From NCBI GenBank assembly GCA_963972525.1, contig CAXAUZ010000018.1:10410-74409 (forward strand): 64,000 bases of DNA, written 5' to 3'. Shown here in pieces: positions 42,053-50,470 of the stretch. Positions within the stretch are counted from its first letter, which is position 1. Each line of letters opens with the position of its first letter. The translations under genes and the position numbers were made by a program. The notes below the pieces were generated by a model. It searched no databases. It saw only the letters and a program-made list of their open reading frames with translations, and was not told the origin of the DNA. The stretch comes from Salinilacustrithrix sp003476595 (GTDB lineage: Bacteria > Actinomycetota > Acidimicrobiia > Acidimicrobiales > Salinilacustritrichaceae).

Positions 42053-43462
42053 ATGAGCGACGCCGAGACCGTATGGAAGGGCTGCGCCGCCCTCCTCCGC
42101 GAACAGGTTTCCGGCGTGGTGTGGAGCTCCTCGTTCCAGAACGTCGAGCCGCTGAGCTACGACGGATCCACCCTGGTCCTCGGCTTCCCCTCCACCGTGG
42201 TGCGAGACCGCGTCCAGGAGCGCTACCTGTCGCTGCTGCGGGCCAACCTGTCCGAGATGGGCCTCGACGTCGCCGTCACCCTCGAAGCGCGGGCGGCCAC
42301 GCCCCAGGACGTGCCGCTGTTCGACGAGCTCGCCGACATCCGCGGCGACGCGGCCGAGTCGCCGACGGCCACCAACGGCCAGCGCGCCCCGAGCGGCATC
42401 GCGCCCTACTCCCCGGACTCCTCCGAGGGCCGCTCGACCCTGAACGACAAGTACACCTTCGACGCCTTCGTCACCGGCAACTCCAACCGCTTCGCCCACG
42501 CCGCGTCGCTGCGGGTGGCCGAGACGCCGGCCCGCTCCTACAACCCGCTGTTCATCTACGGCGACGCCGGCCTGGGCAAGACCCACCTGCTCCAGGCGAT
42601 CGGCAACTACGTGCTGGAGAACTACCCCACCTACAAGGTGCGCTACGTCACCTCGGAGCAGTTCCTGTCCGAGTTCGTCGACTCCATCCGCACCGGCACC
42701 AACGAGGCGTTCAAGCGGCGCTTCCGCGACATCGACGTCCTCATGGTCGACGACATCCAGTTCTTCGAGGGCAAGAAGGAGACCCAGGAGGAGTTCTTCC
42801 ACACCTTCAACCACCTCCACCAGTCGAACCGCCAGATCGTGCTGAGCTCGGATCGCCCGCCCGACGCGATCCCGACGCTGGAGGACCGGCTCCGGACCCG
42901 CTTCGTCATGGGCCTGCTCACCGACATCCAGCCGCCCGACGTCGAGACCCGCCTGGCCATCCTGCGCAAGAAGGCCGAGGACGAGGCCTCCCCGGTCCCC
43001 GACGAGATCCTCGCCTTCATCGCCGAGAACATCAACGACAACAACATCCGGGCCCTCGAGGGCGCCCTCACCCGCCTCACCGCCTGGGCGTCGCTCAACC
43101 GGGAGGAGCTCACCACCGACAAGGCCACCGAGATCCTCGCCGACCTGGTGGCCGAGCGCGAGGCCCGACCGATCACCCCCGACACGATCCTGCGCGCCAC
43201 CGCGGAGTACTTCGGCTACACGGTGGAAGAGCTCATCGGCCGGTCGCGCACGCGTCCGCTCACCACCGCCCGCCACGTCGGCATGTACCTGTTCCGGGAG
43301 CTCACCGACCTGAGCTTCCCCAACATCGCCAAGGAGTTCGGTGGGCGGGACCACACCACGGTCATCCACGCCGTCGATCGCATCAAGACCCAGATGAAGG
43401 AGCGCCGCCAGGTGTTCCAGCAGGTCACCGAGCTGATCCAGCGACTCAAGGCCGAGGGATGA
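42053..43462 (+). CDS. dnaA: Chromosomal replication initiator DnaA
   Basis: DnaA binds boxes at oriC, forms an ATP-dependent helical oligomer and melts the origin. The 469-residue protein has domain I (1-80), a short linker domain II (80-130), and the AAA+ domain with P-loop GDAGLGKTHLL (170-180) and VLMVDDIQFFEGK. The DNA-binding domain IV signature GGRDHTTVIHA begins at about 430. The start is ATG 42053; the frame is open far upstream without homology. Confidence 0.97.
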   Translation: MSDAETVWKGCAALLREQVSGVVWSSSFQNVEPLSYDGSTLVLGFPSTVVRDRVQERYLSLLRANLSEMGLDVAVTLEARAATPQDVPLFDELADIRGDAAESPTATNGQRAPSGIAPYSPDSSEGRSTLNDKYTFDAFVTGNSNRFAHAASLRVAETPARSYNPLFIYGDAGLGKTHLLQAIGNYVLENYPTYKVRYVTSEQFLSEFVDSIRTGTNEAFKRRFRDIDVLMVDDIQFFEGKKETQEEFFHTFNHLHQSNRQIVLSSDRPPDAIPTLEDRLRTRFVMGLLTDIQPPDVETRLAILRKKAEDEASPVPDEILAFIAENINDNNIRALEGALTRLTAWASLNREELTTDKATEILADLVAEREARPITPDTILRATAEYFGYTVEELIGRSRTRPLTTARHVGMYLFRELTDLSFPNIAKEFGGRDHTTVIHAVDRIKTQMKERRQVFQQVTELIQRLKAEG

Positions 43463-43865
43463 GCACCCCAGCCTGTGGACAACGTGTGGACCCAGGCCGG
43501 TTCGCAGTGGGGACGCCACGGGGACGCGCGTGGGATGCGGTGGGGACGTCGAGCACCGGTTCGAACCCTTCGTCCACAGCGCGCGGCCACGATCGGTGGA
43601 CGCACCTGTGCACACCGTGTGGGCAGGACCCTCGAAAAGGGGACCCCGGTGACCCCCGGGTGTCCGGCACCCGACGCCCCGGGGAACGCTGGGGACATCG
43701 CCGGGATGACGATCACCCCGCTGACCTGCCCGGATGGGGCAGTATCCACAATCCACAACCCCCACCACCTCCCCCGACATCTGCACAACATCACCGTGGG
43801 AAGACGGGACAACCCGCTCGGGCCGCCCGAGCAGCAGCAGGCGATGCAAGGAGCGCACACCCCTC
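43463..43865. other. Probable oriC (dnaA-dnaN gap)
   Basis: This 403 bp region has no gene. DnaA-box matches are TGTGGACAA (43474-43482, exact reverse of TTGTCCACA), TGTGGACCC (43485-43493), TCGTCCACA (43570-43578) and GTATCCACA (43742-43750), plus weaker ones such as ATCCACAAC. GTGGGGACG-type repeats occur near 43507 and 43550. No long AT-rich unwinding element is evident; the most AT-biased part is near 43740-43800. Confidence 0.8.
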
Positions 43866-44969
43866 ATGAAGCTGCGATGTGAACGAGACGTGCTCGCCGA
43901 GGCCCTGGCCACGGCCGGGCGGGCGGTCGCCAGCCGTGGCGCCCTGCCCGTGCTGTCCGGGGTCCGCCTCGAGCTGGCTGGGGACCGGCTGACCATCACC
44001 GGCTCGGACCTGGAGCTCACGGTCACCGTCGAGCTGTCCGTCGCCGGGCTGGCCGACGGCGTGGCCGTGGTGCCCAGCCGGCTGGTGAACGACATCGTCA
44101 AGGCCCTCGAGCCCGGCGCGGTGGAGCTGGAGACCGGTGACGACGACGCCCGCATCGCGTCGGGCCGCTCGGAGTTCTCGCTCAAGACCCTCCCGGCCGA
44201 CGAGTTCCCCCGGGTCTCGGCCGTCGACGGCGACGAGGTGCGCTTCGACGCCGACGCCCTCACGGGCGCGCTGCGCCAGGTCCTGCCTGCGGCGAGCGGC
44301 GACGACAACCGCCCGATCCTCACCGGTGTGCTGCTCGCCGCCGAGGACAGCGGCCTGCGCCTGGTGGCCACCGACTCCTACCGCCTCGCCGTGCGCGACC
44401 TGCCCGGCGTGAGCGTGCTCTCCTCCGGCAAGCAGGTGCTGGTGCCGTCTCGCGCCCTGGCCGAGCTCAGCCGGGCCCTCGGCGACGGCGGGGAGCTCAC
44501 GCTGCGCCTCGGCGAGCGCGACGCCAGCTTCGCCACCGCCAACGACAGCGGCGGCATCGTGCTCACCACCCGGCTGATCGAGGGCGAGTACCCGAACTAC
44601 CAGGGCCTCATCCCCCAGAACCAGCCCAACCTGCTGACCGTGTCCCGCGAGCCCCTCATCGAGGCGCTGCGCCGCGTGAAGCTGCTGGCCCGGGATGCCA
44701 CGCCGGTCCGTCTGATCATGTCCGCCGACGGCCTCGAGCTGAAGGCGGTGACCCAGGACGTGGGCGAGGGCTCCGAGAGCCTGGACGCCACCTACGAGGG
44801 CGAGGACCTCACGGTGGCGTTCAACCCCGACTACCTGCTCGCCGGCATCGAGGCGGCCTCGGGGGAGGAGATCACCCTGTCCACAATCGACTCGCTCAAG
44901 CCCGCCGTGGTCCGCACGCCCGCCTCGGACGACTACCTGTACCTGCTGATGCCGGTGCGGGTGCAATAG
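43866..44969 (+). CDS. dnaN: DNA polymerase III sliding clamp
   Basis: The beta clamp tethers the replicative polymerase. The 367-residue protein has the three clamp repeats: MKLRCERDVLAEALATAGR at the start, LPADEFPRV and TDSYRLAV in the middle, and the C-terminal LLMPVRVQ that lines the protein-binding pocket. It ends in TAG, and the recF reading frame continues in the same frame after one intervening codon. Confidence 0.96.
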   Translation: MKLRCERDVLAEALATAGRAVASRGALPVLSGVRLELAGDRLTITGSDLELTVTVELSVAGLADGVAVVPSRLVNDIVKALEPGAVELETGDDDARIASGRSEFSLKTLPADEFPRVSAVDGDEVRFDADALTGALRQVLPAASGDDNRPILTGVLLAAEDSGLRLVATDSYRLAVRDLPGVSVLSSGKQVLVPSRALAELSRALGDGGELTLRLGERDASFATANDSGGIVLTTRLIEGEYPNYQGLIPQNQPNLLTVSREPLIEALRRVKLLARDATPVRLIMSADGLELKAVTQDVGEGSESLDATYEGEDLTVAFNPDYLLAGIEAASGEEITLSTIDSLKPAVVRTPASDDYLYLLMPVRVQ

Positions 44970-44972
44970 GCC

Positions 44973-46058
44973 CTGGCCCTCCACCTCCGCCACCTCTGGC
45001 TCACCGACTACCGCAGCTACGGGTCGGCCGACGTCACCCTCCCGTCCGGCACGACGGCGATCATCGGCCGCAACGGGCAGGGCAAGACGAACCTGCTCGA
45101 GGCGGTGGCCTACCTGGCCGGCTCCTCCCTGCGGGGCGCGACCACCGAGGCGATGGTGCGCACCGGTGCCGAGCGCGCCGTGGTGCGGGCCGAGGCCGTG
45201 CGCGGGCCCCGCGAACTGCTGGTCGAGGCCGAGATCGCCGCCCGTGGCCGCAGCCGCATGCAGCTGAACCGCCAGCCCGTGAAGCGCCGCCGGGACCTCC
45301 TCGAGGCGCTGTCGGTGACCCTGTTCAGCCCCGACGACCTCGTGCTGGTGAAGGGCGGCCCGGGTGAGCGGCGCCGGTGGCTGGACGACGCGGCCGTCGG
45401 GCTGGACCACCAGACCGACGGGGTGCGCAGCGACGTCGAGCGCATCCTCAAGCAGCGCAACGCCCTGCTCAAGCAGAGCCGCGGCCGCCTCGACGAGGCC
45501 GCCGCCCTCACCCTCGACGTCTGGGACGACCGCCTGACCCGGGCCGGCGAGGCCCTGGCCGAGCGGCGGGCAGCTGCCCTGGCCGAGCTCGTGCCCCGCA
45601 TGACCCAGGCCTACCGGGACCTGGCCGGCATCGCCCTCCCCGTCTCGGGCACCTACGACGCCCCGTGGCGTGCGGTCGGGCTCGCCCAGGCCCTCGCCGA
45701 CGCGCGCGACCAGGACCTGCGGCGCGGGGTCACCACGGTCGGCCCCCACCGCGACGAGGTCGTGCTCGGCATCGACGACCTGCCGGCCCGCACGCACGCC
45801 AGCCAGGGCGAGCAGCGGTCCCTCGCCCTCGCCATGCGCCTGGCCGTCCACCGGGCCATCACCGAAATCAGCGGCGAGAGTCCGATCCTGCTGCTCGACG
45901 ACGTGCTGTCCGAGCTGGACGACGGTCGCACCGAGGCCCTGCTCGCCCACCTGCCCCCAGGCCAGACCCTGCTCACGACGGCCGGTCCGCTGCCCCGCCA
46001 GACCGAGCCCGAGCTGGTGCTGCGGGTCGCCGACGGCCGCATCGGACCCGACGGCTGA
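44973..46058 (+). CDS. recF: DNA replication and repair protein RecF (CTG start)
   Basis: RecF is an SMC-like ATPase that helps load RecA at gaps. Homology begins right after dnaN: LHLRHLWLTDYRSYGSADV, P-loop GRNGQGKTN (about 32-40), signature SQGEQRSLALAMRL and Walker B ILLLDDVLSELD. No ATG, GTG or TTG occurs in this frame between the dnaN stop and the P-loop. The first GTG (45105, residue 45) would delete the P-loop. The CTG at 44973, one codon after the dnaN TAG, is the best start and gives 361 residues. Termination-reinitiation, or readthrough of the TAG, could supply it. Confidence 0.9.
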   Translation: MALHLRHLWLTDYRSYGSADVTLPSGTTAIIGRNGQGKTNLLEAVAYLAGSSLRGATTEAMVRTGAERAVVRAEAVRGPRELLVEAEIAARGRSRMQLNRQPVKRRRDLLEALSVTLFSPDDLVLVKGGPGERRRWLDDAAVGLDHQTDGVRSDVERILKQRNALLKQSRGRLDEAAALTLDVWDDRLTRAGEALAERRAAALAELVPRMTQAYRDLAGIALPVSGTYDAPWRAVGLAQALADARDQDLRRGVTTVGPHRDEVVLGIDDLPARTHASQGEQRSLALAMRLAVHRAITEISGESPILLLDDVLSELDDGRTEALLAHLPPGQTLLTTAGPLPRQTEPELVLRVADGRIGPDG

Positions 46059-46104
46059 CCCGAAGCCCGGGGTGTCGTCGGTGGGGGAGTGCCACACTCG
46101 GCGC

Positions 46105-46467
46105 GTGGACCGCGACGACGACCTCGACGAGCTGCAGGTGGCCCTCACCACGACGCCGCCGAGCGAGCTCGCCTCCCTGCTCGACCGGGTGGTCCGGGGC
46201 ATGGGCTCACCGGGCACGGATGCCATCGAGCTGGTGTTCAACCGCTGGTCCGACGTGGTCGGGGGCGTGCTCGCCACCAAGACCCGGCCCGTCTCCCTCG
46301 AGCGCGCCACGCTGGTGCTGCAGGCCGACGACCCCGCGGTCGTGAGCCACGTGAAGTGGCTCGAGCAGGATCTGCTCACCCGCCTCGACGAGCTGCTGGG
46401 GCCGGGTCGCGTCACCTCCGTCGAGGTCCGCGTCGCCCGTCCGGGACGCCCGTCGCGGCGGCCCTGA
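46105..46467 (+). CDS. DUF721 (DciA-like) protein
   Basis: This 120-residue protein matches the DUF721 family in size and position (recF-DUF721-gyrB, as Rv0004). The core FNRWSDVVGGVLATKTRPVS and VSHVKWLEQDLLTRL is typical. DciA proteins load or assist the DnaB helicase in bacteria lacking DnaC, which fits the DnaB in this window. The GTG start has CACACT at 46093-46098, six bases upstream (leaderless). Confidence 0.85.
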   Translation: MDRDDDLDELQVALTTTPPSELASLLDRVVRGMGSPGTDAIELVFNRWSDVVGGVLATKTRPVSLERATLVLQADDPAVVSHVKWLEQDLLTRLDELLGPGRVTSVEVRVARPGRPSRRP

Positions 46468-46505
46468 GCGGGCCCCAGATGGCCGGGGTGTCCGACCCCC
46501 GCTGG

Positions 46506-46511
46506 TAGGAT
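46506..46511 (+). promoter_or_regulatory. gyrB -10 element
   Basis: TAGGAT predicts an mRNA start near 46518 and a leader of about 29 bases with a GAGGAG ribosome-binding site before the TTG start at 46547. No good -35 is visible. Confidence 0.45.
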
Positions 46512-46546
46512 GCCACCACTGTCATTTGGTTCCTGAGGAGTGTGTT

Positions 46547-48478
46547 TTGGCTGCTGAGACGACGTCGTACGGCGCCAACAACATGCGGGTCCTGGAGGGT
46601 CTCGAGGCCGTCCGGAAGCGTCCCGGCATGTACATCGGGTCCACCGGCCCGAACGGCCTGCACCACTGCGTGTGGGAGGTCGTCGACAACTCCGTCGACG
46701 AGGCCATGGCCGGCCACGCCACCCGCATCGACGTCACGATCCTGCCCGACGGGGCCTGCCGGGTCGTCGACGACGGCCGAGGCATCCCCACCGACATGAA
46801 CAAGCAGCAGGGGATGTCGGGCGTGGAGATCGCCCTCACCAAGCTGCACGGCGGCGGCAAGTTCGACGGCGAGGGCTACAAGGTCTCCGGCGGCCTCCAC
46901 GGGGTGGGCGTGTCGGTGGTCAACGCACTCTCCAGCAAGGTCGTCGTCGAGGTCGACCGGGACGGCAAGCGCCACGTGATGGAGTTCGCCGACGGCGGCA
47001 AGCCCCAGGGCCAGCTGCAGGTCACGGGCGACGCCCCCCGGGGCCGCACGGGCACCACGGTCACGTTCTGGCCGGACGACACCATCTTCGAGACCACCGA
47101 GTTCGTGTCCCGCACGATCCTCGAGCGCCTGCAGATGATGGCCTTCCTCAACCGGGGCCTGGAGATCCGCTACCAGGACCAGCGCGAGGGCCACGACAAC
47201 GAGCGCGTCACCTACAAGTACGCCGGCGGCATCCAGGACTTCGTCCGCCACATCAACAAGACCAAGGAAGCCCTCTGGTCCAAGGTCGGGTTCCTCGAGG
47301 GCAAGGACGACGAGGGCACGCAGGAGGTCGAGGTCGCCTTCCAGTGGAACACGGGCTACAACCGCGACGGCATCCACAGCTTCGCCAACGGCATCTCCAC
47401 CATCGAGGGCGGCACCCACGAGGAGGGCTTCAAGACGGCCCTCACCCGCGTGGTGAACAACTACGCCAAGGACAACCGGCCCGGCAACGTCAAGGACCTG
47501 GTCCTCACCGGCGACGACGTCCGCGAGGGCCTCACGGCCGTGGTGTCGGTGCGCCTCCAGGAGCCCCAGTTCGAGGGCCAGACCAAGGCCAAGCTCGGCA
47601 ACACCTCGATGCGCTCGCTGGTCACCAAGGTCACCAACGAGTACCTGGCCCAGTGGTTCGAGGAGAACCCGACCGAGGCCAACAAGGTCATCAAGAAGGC
47701 CTACTCGGCGGCCCAGGCCCGCGAGGCGGCCAAGAACGCCCGCAACGCGATCCGCTCCAAGACCCTGCTCGACGGCGCCGGCATGCCCGACAAGCTCAAG
47801 GACTGCTCGGCCAAGGACCGCGCCGAGCGCGAGCTGTTCATCGTCGAGGGCGACTCCGCCGGCGGCTCGGCCGTGTCGGCCCGAGATCCCCGCACCCAGG
47901 CGATCCTGCCCATCCGCGGCAAGATCCTCAACGTCGAGCGGGCCCGCATCGACAAGATGCTGAAGAACACCGAGATCCAGGCCCTCATCTCCGCCATCGG
48001 CGCCGGTGTGGGCGAGGAGTTCGACGTCGAGAAGCGGCGCTACGACAAGATCATCGCCATGTGCGACGCCGACGTCGACGGCTCCCACATCCGCACGCTG
48101 CTGCTCACGTTCTTCTTCCGCCAGATGAAGCCGCTGGTCGAGGCCGGCTGCATCTACATCGCCCAGCCGCCGCTGTTCTCCACCCAGGTGGGCAAGTCCA
48201 AGATCTACCTCAAGGACGACCGGGCACAGCGGGCGTTCCTGGCCGAGCACCCCAACCACAAGAAGGACTTCCAGCGCCTGAAGGGCCTGGGCGAGATGGA
48301 CGCCTCCGAGCTCGAGGTCACGACCATGAACCCGGAGAGCCGCACCCTGCTCCAGGTCACGGTCGAGCAGGCCGCGCTGGCCGACGAGGTCATGTCCGTG
48401 CTGATGGGCGACGACGTCGCCGCCCGCAAGGACTTCATCGTCACCAACGCCAAGGACGTCAAGTTCGTCGACATCTAG
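46547..48478 (+). CDS. gyrB: DNA gyrase subunit B
   Basis: GyrB is the ATPase subunit of gyrase. The 643-residue protein has VRKRPGMYIGSTG, the ATP-lid region GGLHGVGVSVVNALS, the Toprim signature EGDSAGGSA, PIRGKILNVE, and the Mg-binding CDADVDGSHI. I start it at TTG 46547, six bases after GAGGAG, rather than the TTG at 46526. It ends with KFVDI. gyrA is not downstream but 4.3 kb away on the other strand. Confidence 0.96.
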   Translation: MAAETTSYGANNMRVLEGLEAVRKRPGMYIGSTGPNGLHHCVWEVVDNSVDEAMAGHATRIDVTILPDGACRVVDDGRGIPTDMNKQQGMSGVEIALTKLHGGGKFDGEGYKVSGGLHGVGVSVVNALSSKVVVEVDRDGKRHVMEFADGGKPQGQLQVTGDAPRGRTGTTVTFWPDDTIFETTEFVSRTILERLQMMAFLNRGLEIRYQDQREGHDNERVTYKYAGGIQDFVRHINKTKEALWSKVGFLEGKDDEGTQEVEVAFQWNTGYNRDGIHSFANGISTIEGGTHEEGFKTALTRVVNNYAKDNRPGNVKDLVLTGDDVREGLTAVVSVRLQEPQFEGQTKAKLGNTSMRSLVTKVTNEYLAQWFEENPTEANKVIKKAYSAAQAREAAKNARNAIRSKTLLDGAGMPDKLKDCSAKDRAERELFIVEGDSAGGSAVSARDPRTQAILPIRGKILNVERARIDKMLKNTEIQALISAIGAGVGEEFDVEKRRYDKIIAMCDADVDGSHIRTLLLTFFFRQMKPLVEAGCIYIAQPPLFSTQVGKSKIYLKDDRAQRAFLAEHPNHKKDFQRLKGLGEMDASELEVTTMNPESRTLLQVTVEQAALADEVMSVLMGDDVAARKDFIVTNAKDVKFVDI

Positions 48479-48515
48479 CGCGGGGACGTCGCCTGGACGA
48501 GGGCGGCGGCGCGGT

Positions 48516-50402
48516 TCAGTTCACCCGGTCGAGTCCGCGTCCCGTGCCAGGCGACCAGGCCACCCGGTTCCGCCCGGCGTCCTTGGCCTCGTAGAGGGCC
48601 AGGTCCGCGGTTCGCACCAGGTCGTCGACGGTGGCGGTGTCCGGTCCGGACACGGCGGCACCGATGCTGCACCGCAGCGAGACCTCGGTCCCGTCGCTGG
48701 TGCGCACCGTCCGGGCGCGCACGGCGTCGTGCAGCCGGTGGGCGAAGCCGTCGGCGTCGGGGTGACCTCCCGGTGGCAGCGGCCCGACGACCAGGAACTC
48801 GTCACCGCCGAGCCGGGCGACCACGTCGCCGCCCCGGGTTGCGGCGCGGAGCGCGTCGGCGACGCCCCGGATGGCCTCGTCGCCGGTGGCATGGCCGTAG
48901 GTGTCGTTGATCGCCTTGAGGCCGTCGAGGTCGATGAAGAGGGCGAGCAGGGAGGAGCCGTCCCGCTTCGCCCGGGCGAGATCGCGGGCGAGCGCCTCCA
49001 TGGCCGCCCCCCGGTTGAGCAGACCGGTGAGGGCGTCGTGGGAGGCGAGCTCGACGAGCTCGGCCCGGCGGGCCTCGGCCTCTGCGATGGAGGCCCGCAG
49101 CCGGTCGATGGCGGCCTGCATGGCCTCGCCGGTCCGGCCCGGGAGGGCCTCGTCCAGCACCGGTGATCCGGGGTCGGCGGCGAGGGCGACGGCGTGGTCC
49201 TCGACCGCGGCGAGGGTGCCGGACATGTCGTTGAAGGCGCGGGCCATCGCGGCCAGCTCCCGGGGACCCCGGTCCGGCAGCGGTTCGAGCTGGAACTCCC
49301 CGGCCTCGACCTGGCGCACCGCGCCCTCGAGCCGGCGAACGGGTGCGGTGATGGCGCGGGTCATCGCCGTGCCCACCCCGATCGACACGATCACGAGGGC
49401 GCTCATCCCCACGAACTGGATCACCATCGTCCGCGCGGCCCAGCTCGCGTGCTCGGAGGCGGCTTCCTCGAGGTCGACGGCCGCGGCCCGGACGACGTCG
49501 GTGAGCAGGATCGCCCAGCGGGCCCCGTCCGTGAGGCCGGCGGCGAGCACGGCCGGCTCGATGGCACCCAGCGAAGGCGCGACGCCCAGGCCGATCTGGG
49601 TGGCCACATCGATCGCCTCCTCGGTGCGCTGCGCGGCCGGCGAGGACTCCAGTCGGTCGAGCGTGCCGGCCAGGCGGGGGCTGGCCGTCTCCCGCGTGGC
49701 GTCGAGCCCCGCGTCGAACCGGGCGGAGCTGTCGATCAGCAACCGGGTCCGCGTCGCGGTCGGGGTCGTGGTGAGCAGCGCGATGGTGTGGTCGATGCGG
49801 TCATCGGTGACGCTCAGGGCGGTCATGACGCTGCGCAGGCTCCGCAGCCGCATGCGCAGCTCGACCGGCAGGGCCTCCTGGTCGGCCTCGCGGTTCACCT
49901 CCTCCATCGCCGCCTCCCAGGCGCCCTCGATCGTGACGTCGGTGATGTCGAAGAAGGTGCTGACCGCCTCGTAGTCGGCGGACCCGAGGTCGATGCGCGC
50001 CCGGAACCGGTGCAGGCGATCGTCGAGGCCGAGGGTCGTGCGCAGATCGGCGAAGCGGGTGCTGTCGACGACCGCCCGCGCGCCGGCCAGCCGGGCGCGC
50101 GTCACCTCGACGTCGATGTCGAGGGACTCCGCGGCGTCCCCTTCGTATCCGGCCGCGAGGGCGAGGACGTTGCTGTGGGTCTCCTCGGCAGCGAGCGCGG
50201 ACACGAACTGGGTCTGGAGCGCGAGGTCCGCAGCGCGAGATTCCAGCGCCAACGACGCCGACCGGATCTCGTACCGATCCCGCACAACCGAGCCGGCGAC
50301 GAGGGTCGCGCCGACGAGGGGTACGAGCATCCCGACCAGCAGCAGCACGTGCAGTGGATAGCGACGAGCGCGCCGGGGGTCGGGGAGGTGCGGCGCGCGC
50401 AT
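48516..50402 (-). CDS. Membrane diguanylate cyclase with HAMP and GGDEF domains (paralog 1)
   Basis: This 628-residue receptor has a first membrane helix (about 15-38), an extracytoplasmic helical sensor of about 270 residues, a second helix and a HAMP domain (TAPVRRLEGAVRQVEAGEF). A signalling helix leads to a GGDEF domain with intact GGDEF (532-536). The inhibitory I-site RGGD lies upstream, so c-di-GMP synthesis with product inhibition is expected. It is convergent with gyrB. The next gene upstream is a paralog of exactly the same length. ATG 50402 has an AAGGGG ribosome-binding site. Confidence 0.88.
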   Translation of the reverse strand: MRAPHLPDPRRARRYPLHVLLLVGMLVPLVGATLVAGSVVRDRYEIRSASLALESRAADLALQTQFVSALAAEETHSNVLALAAGYEGDAAESLDIDVEVTRARLAGARAVVDSTRFADLRTTLGLDDRLHRFRARIDLGSADYEAVSTFFDITDVTIEGAWEAAMEEVNREADQEALPVELRMRLRSLRSVMTALSVTDDRIDHTIALLTTTPTATRTRLLIDSSARFDAGLDATRETASPRLAGTLDRLESSPAAQRTEEAIDVATQIGLGVAPSLGAIEPAVLAAGLTDGARWAILLTDVVRAAAVDLEEAASEHASWAARTMVIQFVGMSALVIVSIGVGTAMTRAITAPVRRLEGAVRQVEAGEFQLEPLPDRGPRELAAMARAFNDMSGTLAAVEDHAVALAADPGSPVLDEALPGRTGEAMQAAIDRLRASIAEAEARRAELVELASHDALTGLLNRGAAMEALARDLARAKRDGSSLLALFIDLDGLKAINDTYGHATGDEAIRGVADALRAATRGGDVVARLGGDEFLVVGPLPPGGHPDADGFAHRLHDAVRARTVRTSDGTEVSLRCSIGAAVSGPDTATVDDLVRTADLALYEAKDAGRNRVAWSPGTGRGLDRVN

Positions 50403-50470
50403 GTCCCCTTCATCGGACGAATCGGGCACCGAGTACAGGGTACAAGGGCCCGATCTGCGCGCTGTTCGCG

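Noticed and set aside
43550..43580. TψC-arm-like GGTTCGAACCC in the origin region, hinting at a tRNA
   Set aside because: No matching acceptor stem, D-arm or anticodon arm is found upstream at the right distance.
45105..46058. GTG 45105 as the recF start
   Set aside because: It would remove the P-loop that is plainly encoded just upstream.
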